Part shown: in pieces, positions 1 to 6,349 of the stretch
How the letters are laid out: every line of letters begins with the position of its first letter
Numbering within the stretch: the stretch's first letter is position 1
Notes under the pieces: model-generated
Databases searched by the model: none
Told to the model about the DNA's origin: nothing
What the model saw: only the letters and a program-made list of their open reading frames with translations
Origin: Flavobacteriales bacterium UBA1820
Lineage (GTDB): Bacteria; Bacteroidota; Bacteroidia; Flavobacteriales; UBA1820
Assembly: GCA_002314265.1 (NCBI GenBank)
Contig: DCEW01000016.1
Location: forward strand, 48,959 to 58,521
Length of the DNA stretch: 9,563 nucleotides
Reading direction: 5' to 3'
Program-made: the position numbers and the translations under genes

Positions 1-53
1 CCGGGGCTTGTCGCTTATACGAGAACGGGTTCCCTTTCCCCGGGGAGGGGGAC

Positions 54-86
54 TTGCGGCAGTGTGGAGAAAAAGAAGTATTTTTG
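54..86 (+). promoter_or_regulatory. Probable Bacteroidota-type promoter for miaB
   Basis: TATTTTTG at 79-86 matches the Bacteroidota -7 consensus TAnnTTTG exactly. A TTG at 54-56 could serve as the -33 element, but the 22-base spacer is slightly longer than the usual 19-21. Transcription would start near base 92, giving a leader of about 70 bases before the ATG at 161. This supports 161 as the start of miaB, because the in-frame upstream start at 8 would lie before the promoter. The match is by eye only. Confidence 0.45.
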
Positions 87-160
87 TGCCGGTTCGCCGG
101 GGGTGCGCATGGGATACTTTCTGTCAGGGTGCATCTTTGAAAAGGCGGGCCGGACAAACG

Positions 161-1558
161 ATGCAGGAGAAAACCGAACGAAAGAAACTCTTTATCGAGA
201 CCTATGGCTGCCAGATGAATGTGGCGGACAGCGAGGTAGTGGCCGGGATCATGGCCGGTGAGGGCTACGAACTGACCGACGAGCTCAAGGCCGCCGATCT
301 GATCCTGGTCAACACGTGTTCCGTGCGGGAGAAGGCCGAGCAGACGGTACGCAACAAACTGGCCAATTTCACCCATCTGAAACGCCTGCGCCCCCATCTG
401 GTGATCGGGGTGCTGGGCTGCATGGCCGAGCGCCTGAAAGAAAAACTGCTCGAAGAGGAACGCATGATCGATCTGGTGGCCGGCCCGGATGCCTACCGCG
501 ACCTGCCCCGCCTGGTGGAACAGGCGCAGGCCTCTCTTCCGGCGGTAAATGTCCGTCTGTCCTTGTGCGAAACCTACGACGGGATCCGCCCGGTGCGCCT
601 TTCGGAAGGCTCTCCGACGGCTTTCGTGTCGGTAATGCGGGGATGCGACAACATGTGTACGTATTGTGTGGTGCCCTACACCCGGGGCCGGGAACGCAGC
701 CGCGACCCGCAGTCCGTGCTGGAGGAGATCCGCGTGTTGCAGGACAAGGGGGTGCGCGAGGTAACGCTCCTGGGGCAGAACATCGATTCGTACCTGTGGT
801 ACGGCGGCGGGGCGAAAAAGGATTTCGAGAAGGCTTCCCGGGAGGCTCGGGAGAATGCCTGCCGTTTTTCGGGGCTTTTGTCCCGGGTAGCGGAGGCGTT
901 TCCCCGGATGCGCATCCGTTTCTGCACGTCCAATCCGCACGACATGACCGATGACGTGCTCGATGCAATCGCTTCCCATCCCAACATCTGCCGGTATCTG
1001 CACCTGCCGTTCCAGAGCGGATCGACCCGTATCCTGCGCCACATGCACCGGGGCTATACCCGGGAGGAATACCTGGCGCTGATCGATCGGATCCGGGCCA
1101 AGCTGCCCGATTGCGGATTGACGATGGACGTGATCGCGGGCTACCCGACCGAAACGGAGGAAGACCATCGCCAGACTCTTTCCCTGATGGAATACGTCAA
1201 GTACGACTTCGGATACATGTTCAAATATTCCGAACGTCCGGGTACCTACGCCGCCCGGCATTACCCCGATGATGTGCCCGAGGAGGTGAAGCAGCGCCGC
1301 TTGGACGAGATCATCGCACTCCAGGCGCAGCATTCCGCCTGGCGCAACGCGCAGTACATCGGGCGCGAGTGCGAGGTGTTGTGCGAAGGCACGAGCAAGA
1401 AGGATGCCGGACGCCTGTTCGGGCGCAACAGCCAGGGGATCGTCGTAGTGTTCGACGCAGCGGGACACCGCGTGGGTGATTTCGTCCGGGTGCGTATCGA
1501 CGAGACTACCCAGGGTACGCTTCTGGGAAGCGTCGTGGAATCCGGAGCCGGCAAGTAA
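161..1558 (+). CDS. miaB: tRNA-2-methylthio-N6-dimethylallyladenosine synthase (MiaB)
   Basis: Radical-SAM methylthiotransferase of the cytoplasm. It adds a methylthio group to i6A37 of tRNAs that read UNN codons. The 465 residues match the family length and show all three expected domains. The N-terminal UPF0004 domain has cluster-binding Cys17 (YGCQMN), Cys53 (NTCSVRE) and Cys87 (GCMAE). The radical-SAM core has the CxxxCxxC triad at Cys162, Cys166 and Cys169 (RGCDNMCTYC). A TRAM RNA-binding domain covers about 396-461. The reading frame stays open upstream to base 8, but those 51 codons give a low-complexity, unrelated sequence, and conservation begins at KKLFIETYGC, so ATG 161 is preferred. 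A polyprenyl synthase gene follows after 53 purine-rich bases and is probably co-transcribed. The modification needs a prior isoprenoid (dimethylallyl) transfer by MiaA, which is not in this window. Confidence 0.96.
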   Translation: MQEKTERKKLFIETYGCQMNVADSEVVAGIMAGEGYELTDELKAADLILVNTCSVREKAEQTVRNKLANFTHLKRLRPHLVIGVLGCMAERLKEKLLEEERMIDLVAGPDAYRDLPRLVEQAQASLPAVNVRLSLCETYDGIRPVRLSEGSPTAFVSVMRGCDNMCTYCVVPYTRGRERSRDPQSVLEEIRVLQDKGVREVTLLGQNIDSYLWYGGGAKKDFEKASREARENACRFSGLLSRVAEAFPRMRIRFCTSNPHDMTDDVLDAIASHPNICRYLHLPFQSGSTRILRHMHRGYTREEYLALIDRIRAKLPDCGLTMDVIAGYPTETEEDHRQTLSLMEYVKYDFGYMFKYSERPGTYAARHYPDDVPEEVKQRRLDEIIALQAQHSAWRNAQYIGRECEVLCEGTSKKDAGRLFGRNSQGIVVVFDAAGHRVGDFVRVRIDETTQGTLLGSVVESGAGK

Positions 1559-1611
1559 GCAAAGGGGAAACAAAGCAAATAGGCAAAGGGACAAAAAACG
1601 AAAGACGAGAT

Positions 1612-2577
1612 ATGGACAAGTTTTTAGAACGTTATTCTTCGGCCATCGAGCAGGCTTTTGGGGAGTACTACCGCCGGCACACCTCGCCCGAGCATCTGTA
1701 CCAGCCGGTGCACTACATCCTGTCCCTGGGAGGGAAACGGCTGCGTCCGGCACTGGTGCTGTTGGCGGCGGACAGCTTCGGCTGCCCCTTGGAAAAGGCC
1801 ATGCCTGCGGCCATGGCGATCGAAGTGTTCCACAACTTTTCGCTGGTACACGACGACATCATGGACCGTGCCCCCCTGCGGCGGGGACATCCGACGGTAC
1901 ATTGCCGCTGGGATGCCAATACGGCCATCCTCTCGGGCGATGTGATGATGATCCAGGCCTACGAACTGTTCGAATCTTATCAGGGGGATACCTTCCGGGA
2001 GGTCATCCTGGCTTTCAACCGTGTGGCACGCCAGGTGTGCGAGGGACAGCAGCTCGACATGGATTACGAAAAGATCGGCGACGTCTCCCAAGCGCAGTAC
2101 ATGGAGATGATCCGCCTCAAGACGGCGGTGCTCATCGGCGGGGCGCTGCGCATAGGCGGTATCGTGGCCGGGGCTTCCACCCGGGAACTCGAAGCGCTGG
2201 AAGGTTTCGGTACCGATGTCGGTCTGGCGTTCCAGCTCACGGACGATTACCTGGATACTTTCGGCGATCCCCGGACCTTCGGCAAGCGGATCGGCGGGGA
2301 CATCCTCGAAGGGAAAAAGACTTTCCTGTACATCACGGCGCGCGAGCGGGCTTCGCAGGAGGAGTTCGAGCGGGCCTTCTCTCTGGCGGACGAAGAGGAA
2401 AAGATTGAAGCGGTTCGGGACCTGTACAGGGCAACCGGAGCGGACCAGGCCTTGCGCGAGCAGATAGACCGCTATACCGAGAAAGCCTTGGCCCATGTGG
2501 ACAGCCTGCCTTTTTCGCAGCCTTATCGCGAGCATTACATCCGCCTGGCGCGTGCGCTGGTGCAGCGGAAACTGTAA
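1612..2577 (+). CDS. Polyprenyl (probably geranylgeranyl-type) diphosphate synthase
   Basis: Trans-isoprenyl diphosphate synthase of 321 residues, the usual length. It condenses isopentenyl diphosphate onto allylic diphosphates using Mg2+. Visible motifs are GGKRLRP (40-46), the first Asp-rich motif DDIMD (81-85), GQQLD (145-149) and the second Asp-rich motif DDYLD (211-215), followed by GDILEGKKT. The first motif has the plain DDxxD form without the two-residue insertion of bacterial FPP synthases. The residue five positions before it is Phe76. In archaeal-type GGPP synthases a bulky residue there limits chain length, so a C15-C20 product is more likely than a long quinone tail, but this is inference. 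The product could feed quinone or other lipid synthesis. ATG 1612 follows an A-rich leader. The gene is probably in one operon with miaB and is followed directly by a terminator. Confidence 0.92.
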   Translation: MDKFLERYSSAIEQAFGEYYRRHTSPEHLYQPVHYILSLGGKRLRPALVLLAADSFGCPLEKAMPAAMAIEVFHNFSLVHDDIMDRAPLRRGHPTVHCRWDANTAILSGDVMMIQAYELFESYQGDTFREVILAFNRVARQVCEGQQLDMDYEKIGDVSQAQYMEMIRLKTAVLIGGALRIGGIVAGASTRELEALEGFGTDVGLAFQLTDDYLDTFGDPRTFGKRIGGDILEGKKTFLYITARERASQEEFERAFSLADEEEKIEAVRDLYRATGADQALREQIDRYTEKALAHVDSLPFSQPYREHYIRLARALVQRKL

Positions 2578-2601
2578 AGGCCGTTGCAAAGACAGCGGTT
2601 C

Positions 2602-2651
2602 AAGCCAAAGAGCGGTTGCAGGCAGGACCTGCAACCGCTCTTTGGCTTTTT
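2602..2651 (+). terminator. Rho-independent terminator after the polyprenyl synthase gene
   Basis: A perfect 21-bp inverted repeat (2602-2622 pairs with 2628-2648) encloses a five-base loop. T2647-T2651 form a short T-run on the + strand, starting within the last base pairs of the stem. It begins 25 bases after the stop at 2577. The lipoprotein pseudogene on the other strand ends at 2684, so the stem could also end transcription from that side, although no T-run follows it in that direction. Confidence 0.88.
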
Positions 2652-2683
2652 GCTTGGGAAGGGACGCGATGCCGAAACGAACG

Positions 2684-3777
2684 CTACGGAAGGGGAAAAC
2701 GCCAGATGGTTTCCTGATCTTCCTGCGGGATGCCGCTGGCATAAGCGTAACGGCCGTCGGGCGAAACGGCAAGGGTGCTGATGGGATGGTCCGTCCGGTA
2801 GCATTTCACGGGGTTCCCCTCCCAGTCGTACACGTAGATACGGTCGGTATAGTGCCACCGTTCGTCTGCCTTGTTGGTCAGGTCACGCATTTGCCCCATG
2901 GTGTAGTCGTTGTAAATGACATAAATGTACTCCTGCGTAACCGATACCGCCCGCACGCCCGTCCACGAATCGTCGGCTATCCGCCTGTTGTTCAGGGGAG
3001 CATCGGTGAGTTCGTATTTCGGCAGATCTGCACAGAGGGCTCGGGGATTTTCGATCCGTCCGTTTTTGCAGTCGAAAACAAGGACGTAGCGTCCGAAGCT
3101 GCGGGTGTAAAAGACGAAGCGGTCTTTCTGCGGGTGCTTTTCGATCTGGCCGGAGTAAATGATGGACTTTGATTGGGACCTTCCCGGTATGTCGTCGGGA
3201 AACTCAAACCCGGCAGGGACAAGCCGCTCTTGTGCAGGGTAAAACAGAAAGAACATCTCCTGGTTGTCGTTCTGGCTGCCGGTAACCAGCAGGGTGGAAT
3301 CGTTCAGCGGATAGCCGTCTTTGAGGTTGAAGTAACCGTTCCAGTGCAAGGACTTCCATACCGGGGGCACCTGCAGCGAATCATCCGAAGGAGGCCAAGC
3401 GGTTTTCAGGATTTTGTTTTCTCCATTGAACAGCCCCAAGGCATAGAGCGTATCGCGAAGCAGCTTTATCTGCGGGATGTAGAGGTCTTCCGGCCCATCC
3501 CCCTTGGGAAGGATTTCCTGCAGGAACAGCAGGGAATCCCCCTGGATGCGGTAAAGGGCTACCGTATGGCTTTCCGAACGGTGCAAGCGGAAAAACAGGC
3601 AGCCGCTATCCGACAGGATCGGGACACAACCCATTTTCGGGCGGTCGAATACCATCCTGACACCGGAAACGGGCGTTTGTTCCCATGCCGGCTCCTCTCT
3701 TTCTGCGAGGAGTCTTTGCAACTGCCCACCAGCAGCACAAGGCACAGGAAGGGGAGGAATCTCAATGTTGTTTTCAT
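2684..3777 (-). pseudogene. Frameshifted lipoprotein with TolB-like six-bladed beta-propeller
   Basis: Reading starts at ATG 3777 with a classic type II signal peptide: basic MKTTLR, a hydrophobic core, then lipobox LVGSC with Cys20 (codon 3720-3718). In this frame the sequence turns to nonsense soon after KDSSQKE. The mature protein continues in another frame from about 3700 (EEPAWEQTPVSG) to the TAG at 2684. The shift lies near 3694-3703, at an AAA or GAGAG run. One lost A or one extra GA pair explains it. Joined, the product would be about 362 residues. The body resembles Bacteroidota TolB-like 6-bladed propeller lipoproteins (LPKGDGPEDLY; IYVYDWEGNPVK; LAVSPDGRYAYASG). This family call rests on pattern memory, and the exact role is unknown. 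No secretion or export partner lies nearby. The gene may be a true pseudogene, a phase-variant state or a sequencing error. It has its own likely promoter at 3947-3954. Confidence 0.8.
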
Positions 3778-3946
3778 GGTCACAAAAAGGAAATATCGTC
3801 CTACTGTTTGATTTGACGGGTATTTTAATGGAACTCCTCGCGCTGCATCCCGCGAGTCGATGCGGGTGTCTGGGGCGGCATGTCCGGCTCATAGAGAGAA
3901 GAACCTCCGTCCCTATCTTCCACCTTCGAGGACTTTGGAAGAAAAC
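3778..3946 (-). other. Leader region of the lipoprotein gene with overlapping inverted repeats
   Basis: No gene is visible here. If transcription starts near 3941, this is a leader of about 165 bases. Between 3837 and 3866 several short inverted repeats overlap: CTCGCG (3837-3842) with CGCGAG (3851-3856), and GCATC (3845-3849) with GATGC (3859-3863). They cannot all form at once. No riboswitch class that I recognise fits. The bases just before ATG 3777 are T-rich on the coding strand (TTTCCTTTTTGTGACC), with no Shine-Dalgarno site. Confidence 0.35.
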
Positions 3947-3954
3947 CAAAGATA
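3947..3954 (-). promoter_or_regulatory. Probable -7 element for the lipoprotein gene
   Basis: The minus strand reads TATCTTTG, an exact TAnnTTTG match. No TTTG lies at the -33 position. Instead the sequence there is part of the GATAATTA repeats at 3973-3995, which may mean that the promoter depends on an activator (inference). Confidence 0.45.
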
Positions 3955-3972
3955 ATCCCAAGCTAAAGATAG

Positions 3973-3995
3973 CGATAATTAACGATAATTATCGT
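3973..3995. repeat. Operator-like CGATAATTA direct repeat and 14-bp palindrome
   Basis: CGATAATTA occurs at 3973-3981 and again at 3983-3991, ten bases apart, about one helical turn. The second copy is part of a perfect 14-bp palindrome, ACGATAATTATCGT (3982-3995). The block lies upstream of the lipoprotein -7 element, where an activator or repressor could bind, in an AT-rich patch inside a GC-rich region. Its function is inferred from position and symmetry only. Confidence 0.4.
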
Positions 3996-4026
3996 CGTCG
4001 AACGGTGGGCCGGAAAATATTTTTAT

Positions 4027-4061
4027 AAAAAATCCCGCAAACCCTTCGAGGGCTTGCGGGA
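4027..4061 (-). terminator. Rho-independent terminator of the RNA-binding protein gene
   Basis: Read on the minus strand, TCCCGCAA pairs with TTGCGGGA, with one mismatch and then a four-pair inner stem, and a run of six T (4032-4027) follows. It begins 25 bases past the stop at 4086 and separates this gene from the lipoprotein gene downstream. Confidence 0.87.
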
Positions 4062-4085
4062 CAAGGCCATGCCTATGGATTCGAT

Positions 4086-4685
4086 TCAGAAATTGTCCTG
4101 ATGATTGTCGTTGTCTTCTCGCGGCTCGTACCCTCCCTCGCGGTATCCCCCGCTGCGGTCGGAGTAGTTGTCGCGGCGCTGATAACCACCTTCGCGACGT
4201 TGGAAGCCCCCTTCGCGGCGCTGGTAGCCCCCCTCGCGGCGCTGATAGCCCCCCTCGCGACGCTGGAAGCCCCCTTCGCGGCGCTGGAAACCGCCTTCGC
4301 GACGCTGGAAACCGCCTTCGCGGCGCTGGAAACCACCCTCACGGGGTTGGTATCCGCCTTCGCGCGGTTGGTAGCCCCCCTCACGACGCTGGTAGCCCCC
4401 TTCGCGGTGCTGCGGGTAGTTGCTGTGCGCTTTCTTGTAATCTTCGTGCGGAACCGCTTCTTTGGTAGCGATGGAAGATCCTTCGTACTCCACGCCGTTG
4501 AGCGCTTCGACTGCCTGGCGGCCTTGTTCGTCGTCCGCCATTTCAACAAAACCGTAACATTTTGACCGACCGGTTTCACGGTCCATGATCACTTTGGAGG
4601 AAGTAACTTCTCCGAATTGCTCGAAAAGAGCTTGCAAAGACTCCGCCGTGGTGTTCGGGGAAAGCCTTGCGGCAAAAATTTTCAT
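4086..4685 (-). CDS. Single-RRM RNA-binding protein with an Arg/Gly/aromatic repeat tail
   Basis: 199 residues. An RRM fold covers about 1-78, with an RNP2-like segment KIFAARL (2-8) and RNP1 KCYGFVEM (42-49). The stacking aromatics Phe4, Tyr44 and Phe46 are kept, but RNP2 lacks the usual VGNL and the last RNP1 position is Met. From residue 94 to 170 there are eleven tandem copies of REGG(Y/F)Q(R/P), followed by a degenerate part and an acidic end (DNDNHQDNF). Small RRM proteins of this type are common in Bacteroidota, where Bacteroides Rbp proteins act as global post-transcriptional regulators. The long basic, aromatic, Gly-rich tail suggests added RNA affinity or condensate formation (inference). 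ATG 4685 is chosen because the RRM begins there; the upstream in-frame codons come from an AT-rich leader. The gene has its own promoter (4756-4763), a leader hairpin and a terminator, so it is monocistronic. Confidence 0.92.
   Translation of the reverse strand: MKIFAARLSPNTTAESLQALFEQFGEVTSSKVIMDRETGRSKCYGFVEMADDEQGRQAVEALNGVEYEGSSIATKEAVPHEDYKKAHSNYPQHREGGYQRREGGYQPREGGYQPREGGFQRREGGFQRREGGFQRREGGFQRREGGYQRREGGYQRREGGFQRREGGYQRRDNYSDRSGGYREGGYEPREDNDNHQDNF
4176..4406 (-). repeat. Eleven tandem 21-base units coding REGG(Y/F)Q(R/P)
   Basis: The units keep the peptide but vary in synonymous codons: Arg as CGC or CGT, Glu as GAA or GAG, Gly as GGC, GGG, GGT or GGA. The residue after Gln is Arg in nine units and Pro in two (units 2 and 3). 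Position five is Tyr in six units and Phe in five. The array is in frame, so gain or loss of units by slippage would not break the gene. Confidence 0.97.
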
Positions 4686-4718
4686 CAATGTAAAAAATTT
4701 AAAAATAAATAAATAACG

Positions 4719-4750
4719 AAAAAACACCTCGTCCCAGACGGGAAGGAGGT
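4719..4750 (-). promoter_or_regulatory. Leader hairpin followed by six T before the RNA-binding protein gene
   Basis: On the minus strand, 4750-4740 pairs with 4735-4726 as two stems (four and five pairs) around a small internal loop, with a four-base apical loop, followed by G and six T (4724-4719). It looks like a terminator or attenuator, but if the -7 box at 4756-4763 is right the RNA would begin at the base of this stem, which is probably too early for normal termination. A protective 5' hairpin or a thermosensitive structure are alternatives. The rest of the leader (4718-4686) is almost pure A/T. Confidence 0.5.
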
Positions 4751-4755
4751 TGCGT

Positions 4756-4763
4756 CAAAATTA
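4756..4763 (-). promoter_or_regulatory. Probable -7 element for the RNA-binding protein gene
   Basis: The minus strand reads TAATTTTG, an exact TAnnTTTG match. A T-run ending TTTTTC (4786-4781) lies 17 bases upstream and could be a weak -33 element. It is divergent from the promoter at 4807-4814. Confidence 0.5.
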
Positions 4764-4806
4764 CGATTATTTATGTTACCGAAAAATTTTTCCCGGAAAT
4801 ATTCCC

Positions 4807-4814
4807 TATTTTTG
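4807..4814 (+). promoter_or_regulatory. Probable -7 element for the small membrane protein and mrp genes
   Basis: TATTTTTG matches TAnnTTTG exactly, 28 bases before ATG 4843. The -33 element is poor. A 12-base A/T palindrome (4781-4792) lies almost midway between this box and the divergent one at 4756-4763, so the two promoters may share control or a DNA bend. Confidence 0.45.
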
Positions 4815-4842
4815 ACCTTTGTTTTCCAACAAGGATTCACCG

Positions 4843-5064
4843 ATGACCGAACACCTGCGCCAATACCTTGCCCGACATGGCTTCGGGGTGTGCAAGAGGC
4901 TCACCGCCCGGATGGCTATCCGCACCAATTCCATGCGGGTATTCATGATATACAGTGCGTTTTTTACCCTCGGGGCCTCCTTTGTGCTGTATCTGGCACT
5001 GGCTTTCGGTTTGAAAGTAAAGGACCTGGTGTTCCGTCGCCGGGAGTCGGCCTTCGATTTCTGA
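4843..5064 (+). CDS. Small single-pass membrane protein of unknown function
   Basis: 73 residues, family not recognised. Residues 1-30 are basic and could form an amphipathic helix (MTEHLRQYLARHG...CKRLTARM). One hydrophobic stretch of about 25 residues (33-57, VFMIYSAFF...ALAFG) is a likely membrane segment, and the tail is charged with RRR at 65-67. There is no cleavable signal. ATG 4843 is preferred over a TTG at 4819, which lies too close to the promoter box. The clear hydropathy pattern, a promoter directly upstream and GC-rich codons support a real gene. It is followed after 74 bases by mrp on the same strand, so the two are probably co-transcribed. Nothing in the protein itself indicates a link to iron-sulfur metabolism. 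Confidence 0.72.
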   Translation: MTEHLRQYLARHGFGVCKRLTARMAIRTNSMRVFMIYSAFFTLGASFVLYLALAFGLKVKDLVFRRRESAFDF

Positions 5065-5138
5065 CCTCCTCAGTCCCGCATAGAGCCAGAAACGAACGGT
5101 CGAAAGAAGAAAAAACAACGAAATTAAAGAGAAAGACA

Positions 5139-6203
5139 ATGGATTTTGACAAGGAAAAAATCGTCGAGGCTCTGCGCCCGATCAACATGCCCGGTACTTC
5201 GCAGGACCTGGTAACCATGGGCGGGGTGCGGAAAGTCGAGGTGGACGGCCGTCGGATATACATCGAGGCCGTCGTATTTACCCCGGCCCTCAACATGCGC
5301 CGCAAGGTGGAAAACCAGATCAAGTACCTGGTGGAAAAACTGTATCCCGAAGCCGAAGTAAGCGCTACGGTGGGCAGTGAAAAACCGCAGGACGATCCCA
5401 TCGCCCCGATCGAGACTTCCATCTCCCGGGTGCGCCACATCATCGCCATCGCTTCGGGCAAGGGCGGAGTGGGAAAATCCACCGTCGCGGCCAACCTGGC
5501 TGTTGCCCTGGGTAAGGCCGGTTACCGCGTAGGACTGGTCGATGCCGATATTTACGGTCCGTCGATGCCCATCATGTTCGACGTGGAGGGGGCGATGCCT
5601 ACTGCGGTGGAACAAGACGGAAAGGACATGATGACCCCCATCGAGGCCTACGGGATCAAGTTGCAGTCCATCGGCTTTTTCGCACGGCCCGATCAGGCAA
5701 TGGCCTGGCGGGGAGCGATGGCCACCAAGGCTCTCCAGCAGATGGTCTTTGAAACCCAGTGGGGCGAGTTGGATTACCTGCTCATCGACATGCCTCCCGG
5801 AACGGGCGACATCCACCTGACCTTGACCGGTTCGCTGCCGCTCACCGGAGCGATCATCGTAACTACGCCTCAGAACGTAGCGCTGAACGATGCCCGCCGG
5901 GGGATCGAACTGTTTCTCAACAAAAATATCCATGTGCCCATCGTAGGGCTTATCGAGAACATGGCCTACTTTACCCCGGCCGAATTGCCGCAAAACCGTT
6001 ACTACATCTTCGGACGTTCGGGCGGGAAGGCACTGGCGGCCGATTACAAGATCCCGTTCCTGGGCGAAATACCCCTGGTGCAGTCCATTCGGGAGGCTTC
6101 CGATGCCGGACGTCCGGTTGCGTTGGACGGGGATTCTCCGATGGGGCGCGCTTTTGCCGACATCGCCGCCAAGGTGGTGGAGTTTGCTTCCCGGGAAGCC
6201 TGA
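5139..6203 (+). CDS. mrp: Mrp/ApbC-type P-loop ATPase (iron-sulfur carrier family)
   Basis: 354 residues: an N-terminal MIP18/DUF59 domain (about 4-78) fused to a ParA/MinD-type ATPase (about 98-354). The deviant Walker A GKGGVGKST is at 107-115, the DADIYGPS switch at 135-142 and the Walker B region LLIDMPPGTGD at 214-224. Members of this family carry or assemble iron-sulfur clusters in the cytoplasm as dimers, usually with a C-terminal CxxC that bridges the cluster. Here the equivalent stretch reads ENMAYFTPAELPQNRYYIFG (273-292), and the whole protein has no cysteine. From memory, the TPAELP form is also found in Bacteroides homologues. ATG 5139 is chosen because the frame upstream is a shadow of the small membrane protein gene and its leader, and it has a purine-rich AAAGAGAAAG just before it. 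It converges with the secreted-protein gene; hairpins lie between. Confidence 0.94.
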   Translation: MDFDKEKIVEALRPINMPGTSQDLVTMGGVRKVEVDGRRIYIEAVVFTPALNMRRKVENQIKYLVEKLYPEAEVSATVGSEKPQDDPIAPIETSISRVRHIIAIASGKGGVGKSTVAANLAVALGKAGYRVGLVDADIYGPSMPIMFDVEGAMPTAVEQDGKDMMTPIEAYGIKLQSIGFFARPDQAMAWRGAMATKALQQMVFETQWGELDYLLIDMPPGTGDIHLTLTGSLPLTGAIIVTTPQNVALNDARRGIELFLNKNIHVPIVGLIENMAYFTPAELPQNRYYIFGRSGGKALAADYKIPFLGEIPLVQSIREASDAGRPVALDGDSPMGRAFADIAAKVVEFASREA

Positions 6204-6265
6204 GGCGCGAGCCCGTCTAGTGGTCGAGGCGGAAGATTTTCGGGGAAATTTTTCTGGAAAAGAAC

Positions 6266-6313
6266 ACAAGCGTGGAAGGGATGGAGCGAATGCTCCATCC
6301 CTTCCACGCTTGT
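6266..6313. terminator. Long hairpin between converging genes, probable bidirectional terminator
   Basis: Perfect 22-bp stem (6266-6287 with 6292-6313) and a GAAT loop. On the minus strand a T-rich stretch (GTTCTTTTCC) follows, so it best fits the end of the secreted-protein transcript. On the + strand, 62 bases after the mrp stop, no T-run follows, but a stem this stable could still stop polymerase or protect the 3' end. Confidence 0.75.
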
Positions 6314-6349
6314 CGGCAAGAAGAAGATACCGACAGCCGGGATCAGGCA

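Noticed and set aside
132..139. CATCTTTG as a second miaB -7 box
   Set aside because: It differs from TAnnTTTG at the first base, has no TTG at the right distance, and lies only 22 bases before the start. The exact box at 79-86 is better.
8..160. N-terminal extension of miaB from the start at base 8
   Set aside because: The 51 added residues are unlike any MiaB N-terminus and precede the likely promoter; family length fits the start at 161.
1624..2772. 382-codon open frame on the minus strand opposite the polyprenyl synthase gene
   Set aside because: It is the antisense of a clear enzyme gene and crosses the strong terminator; its composition is unlike a real protein.
3694..3703. Programmed ribosomal frameshift in the lipoprotein gene
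   Set aside because: No X XXY YYZ heptamer or strong downstream stem is visible; a simple indel explains the break better.
3173..3811. 212-codon + strand open frame opposite the lipoprotein pseudogene
   Set aside because: No recognised motif. The opposite strand codes a signal peptide and a long propeller-like body.
4176..4406. Evenly spaced repeats that might be read as a CRISPR array
   Set aside because: The units are directly adjacent, 21 bases long, with no spacers, and code in-frame peptide repeats.
4101..4565. Open frame opposite the repeat tail, giving an Ala/Leu/Thr/Val-rich hydrophobic product
   Set aside because: It is an artefact of the 21-base repeats read on the other strand. 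The RRM on the minus strand is the real product, with promoter and terminator in place.
5124..6269. 381-codon open frame on the minus strand opposite mrp
   Set aside because: It is antisense to a conserved ATPase gene, His/Arg/Asp-rich and without recognisable motifs.
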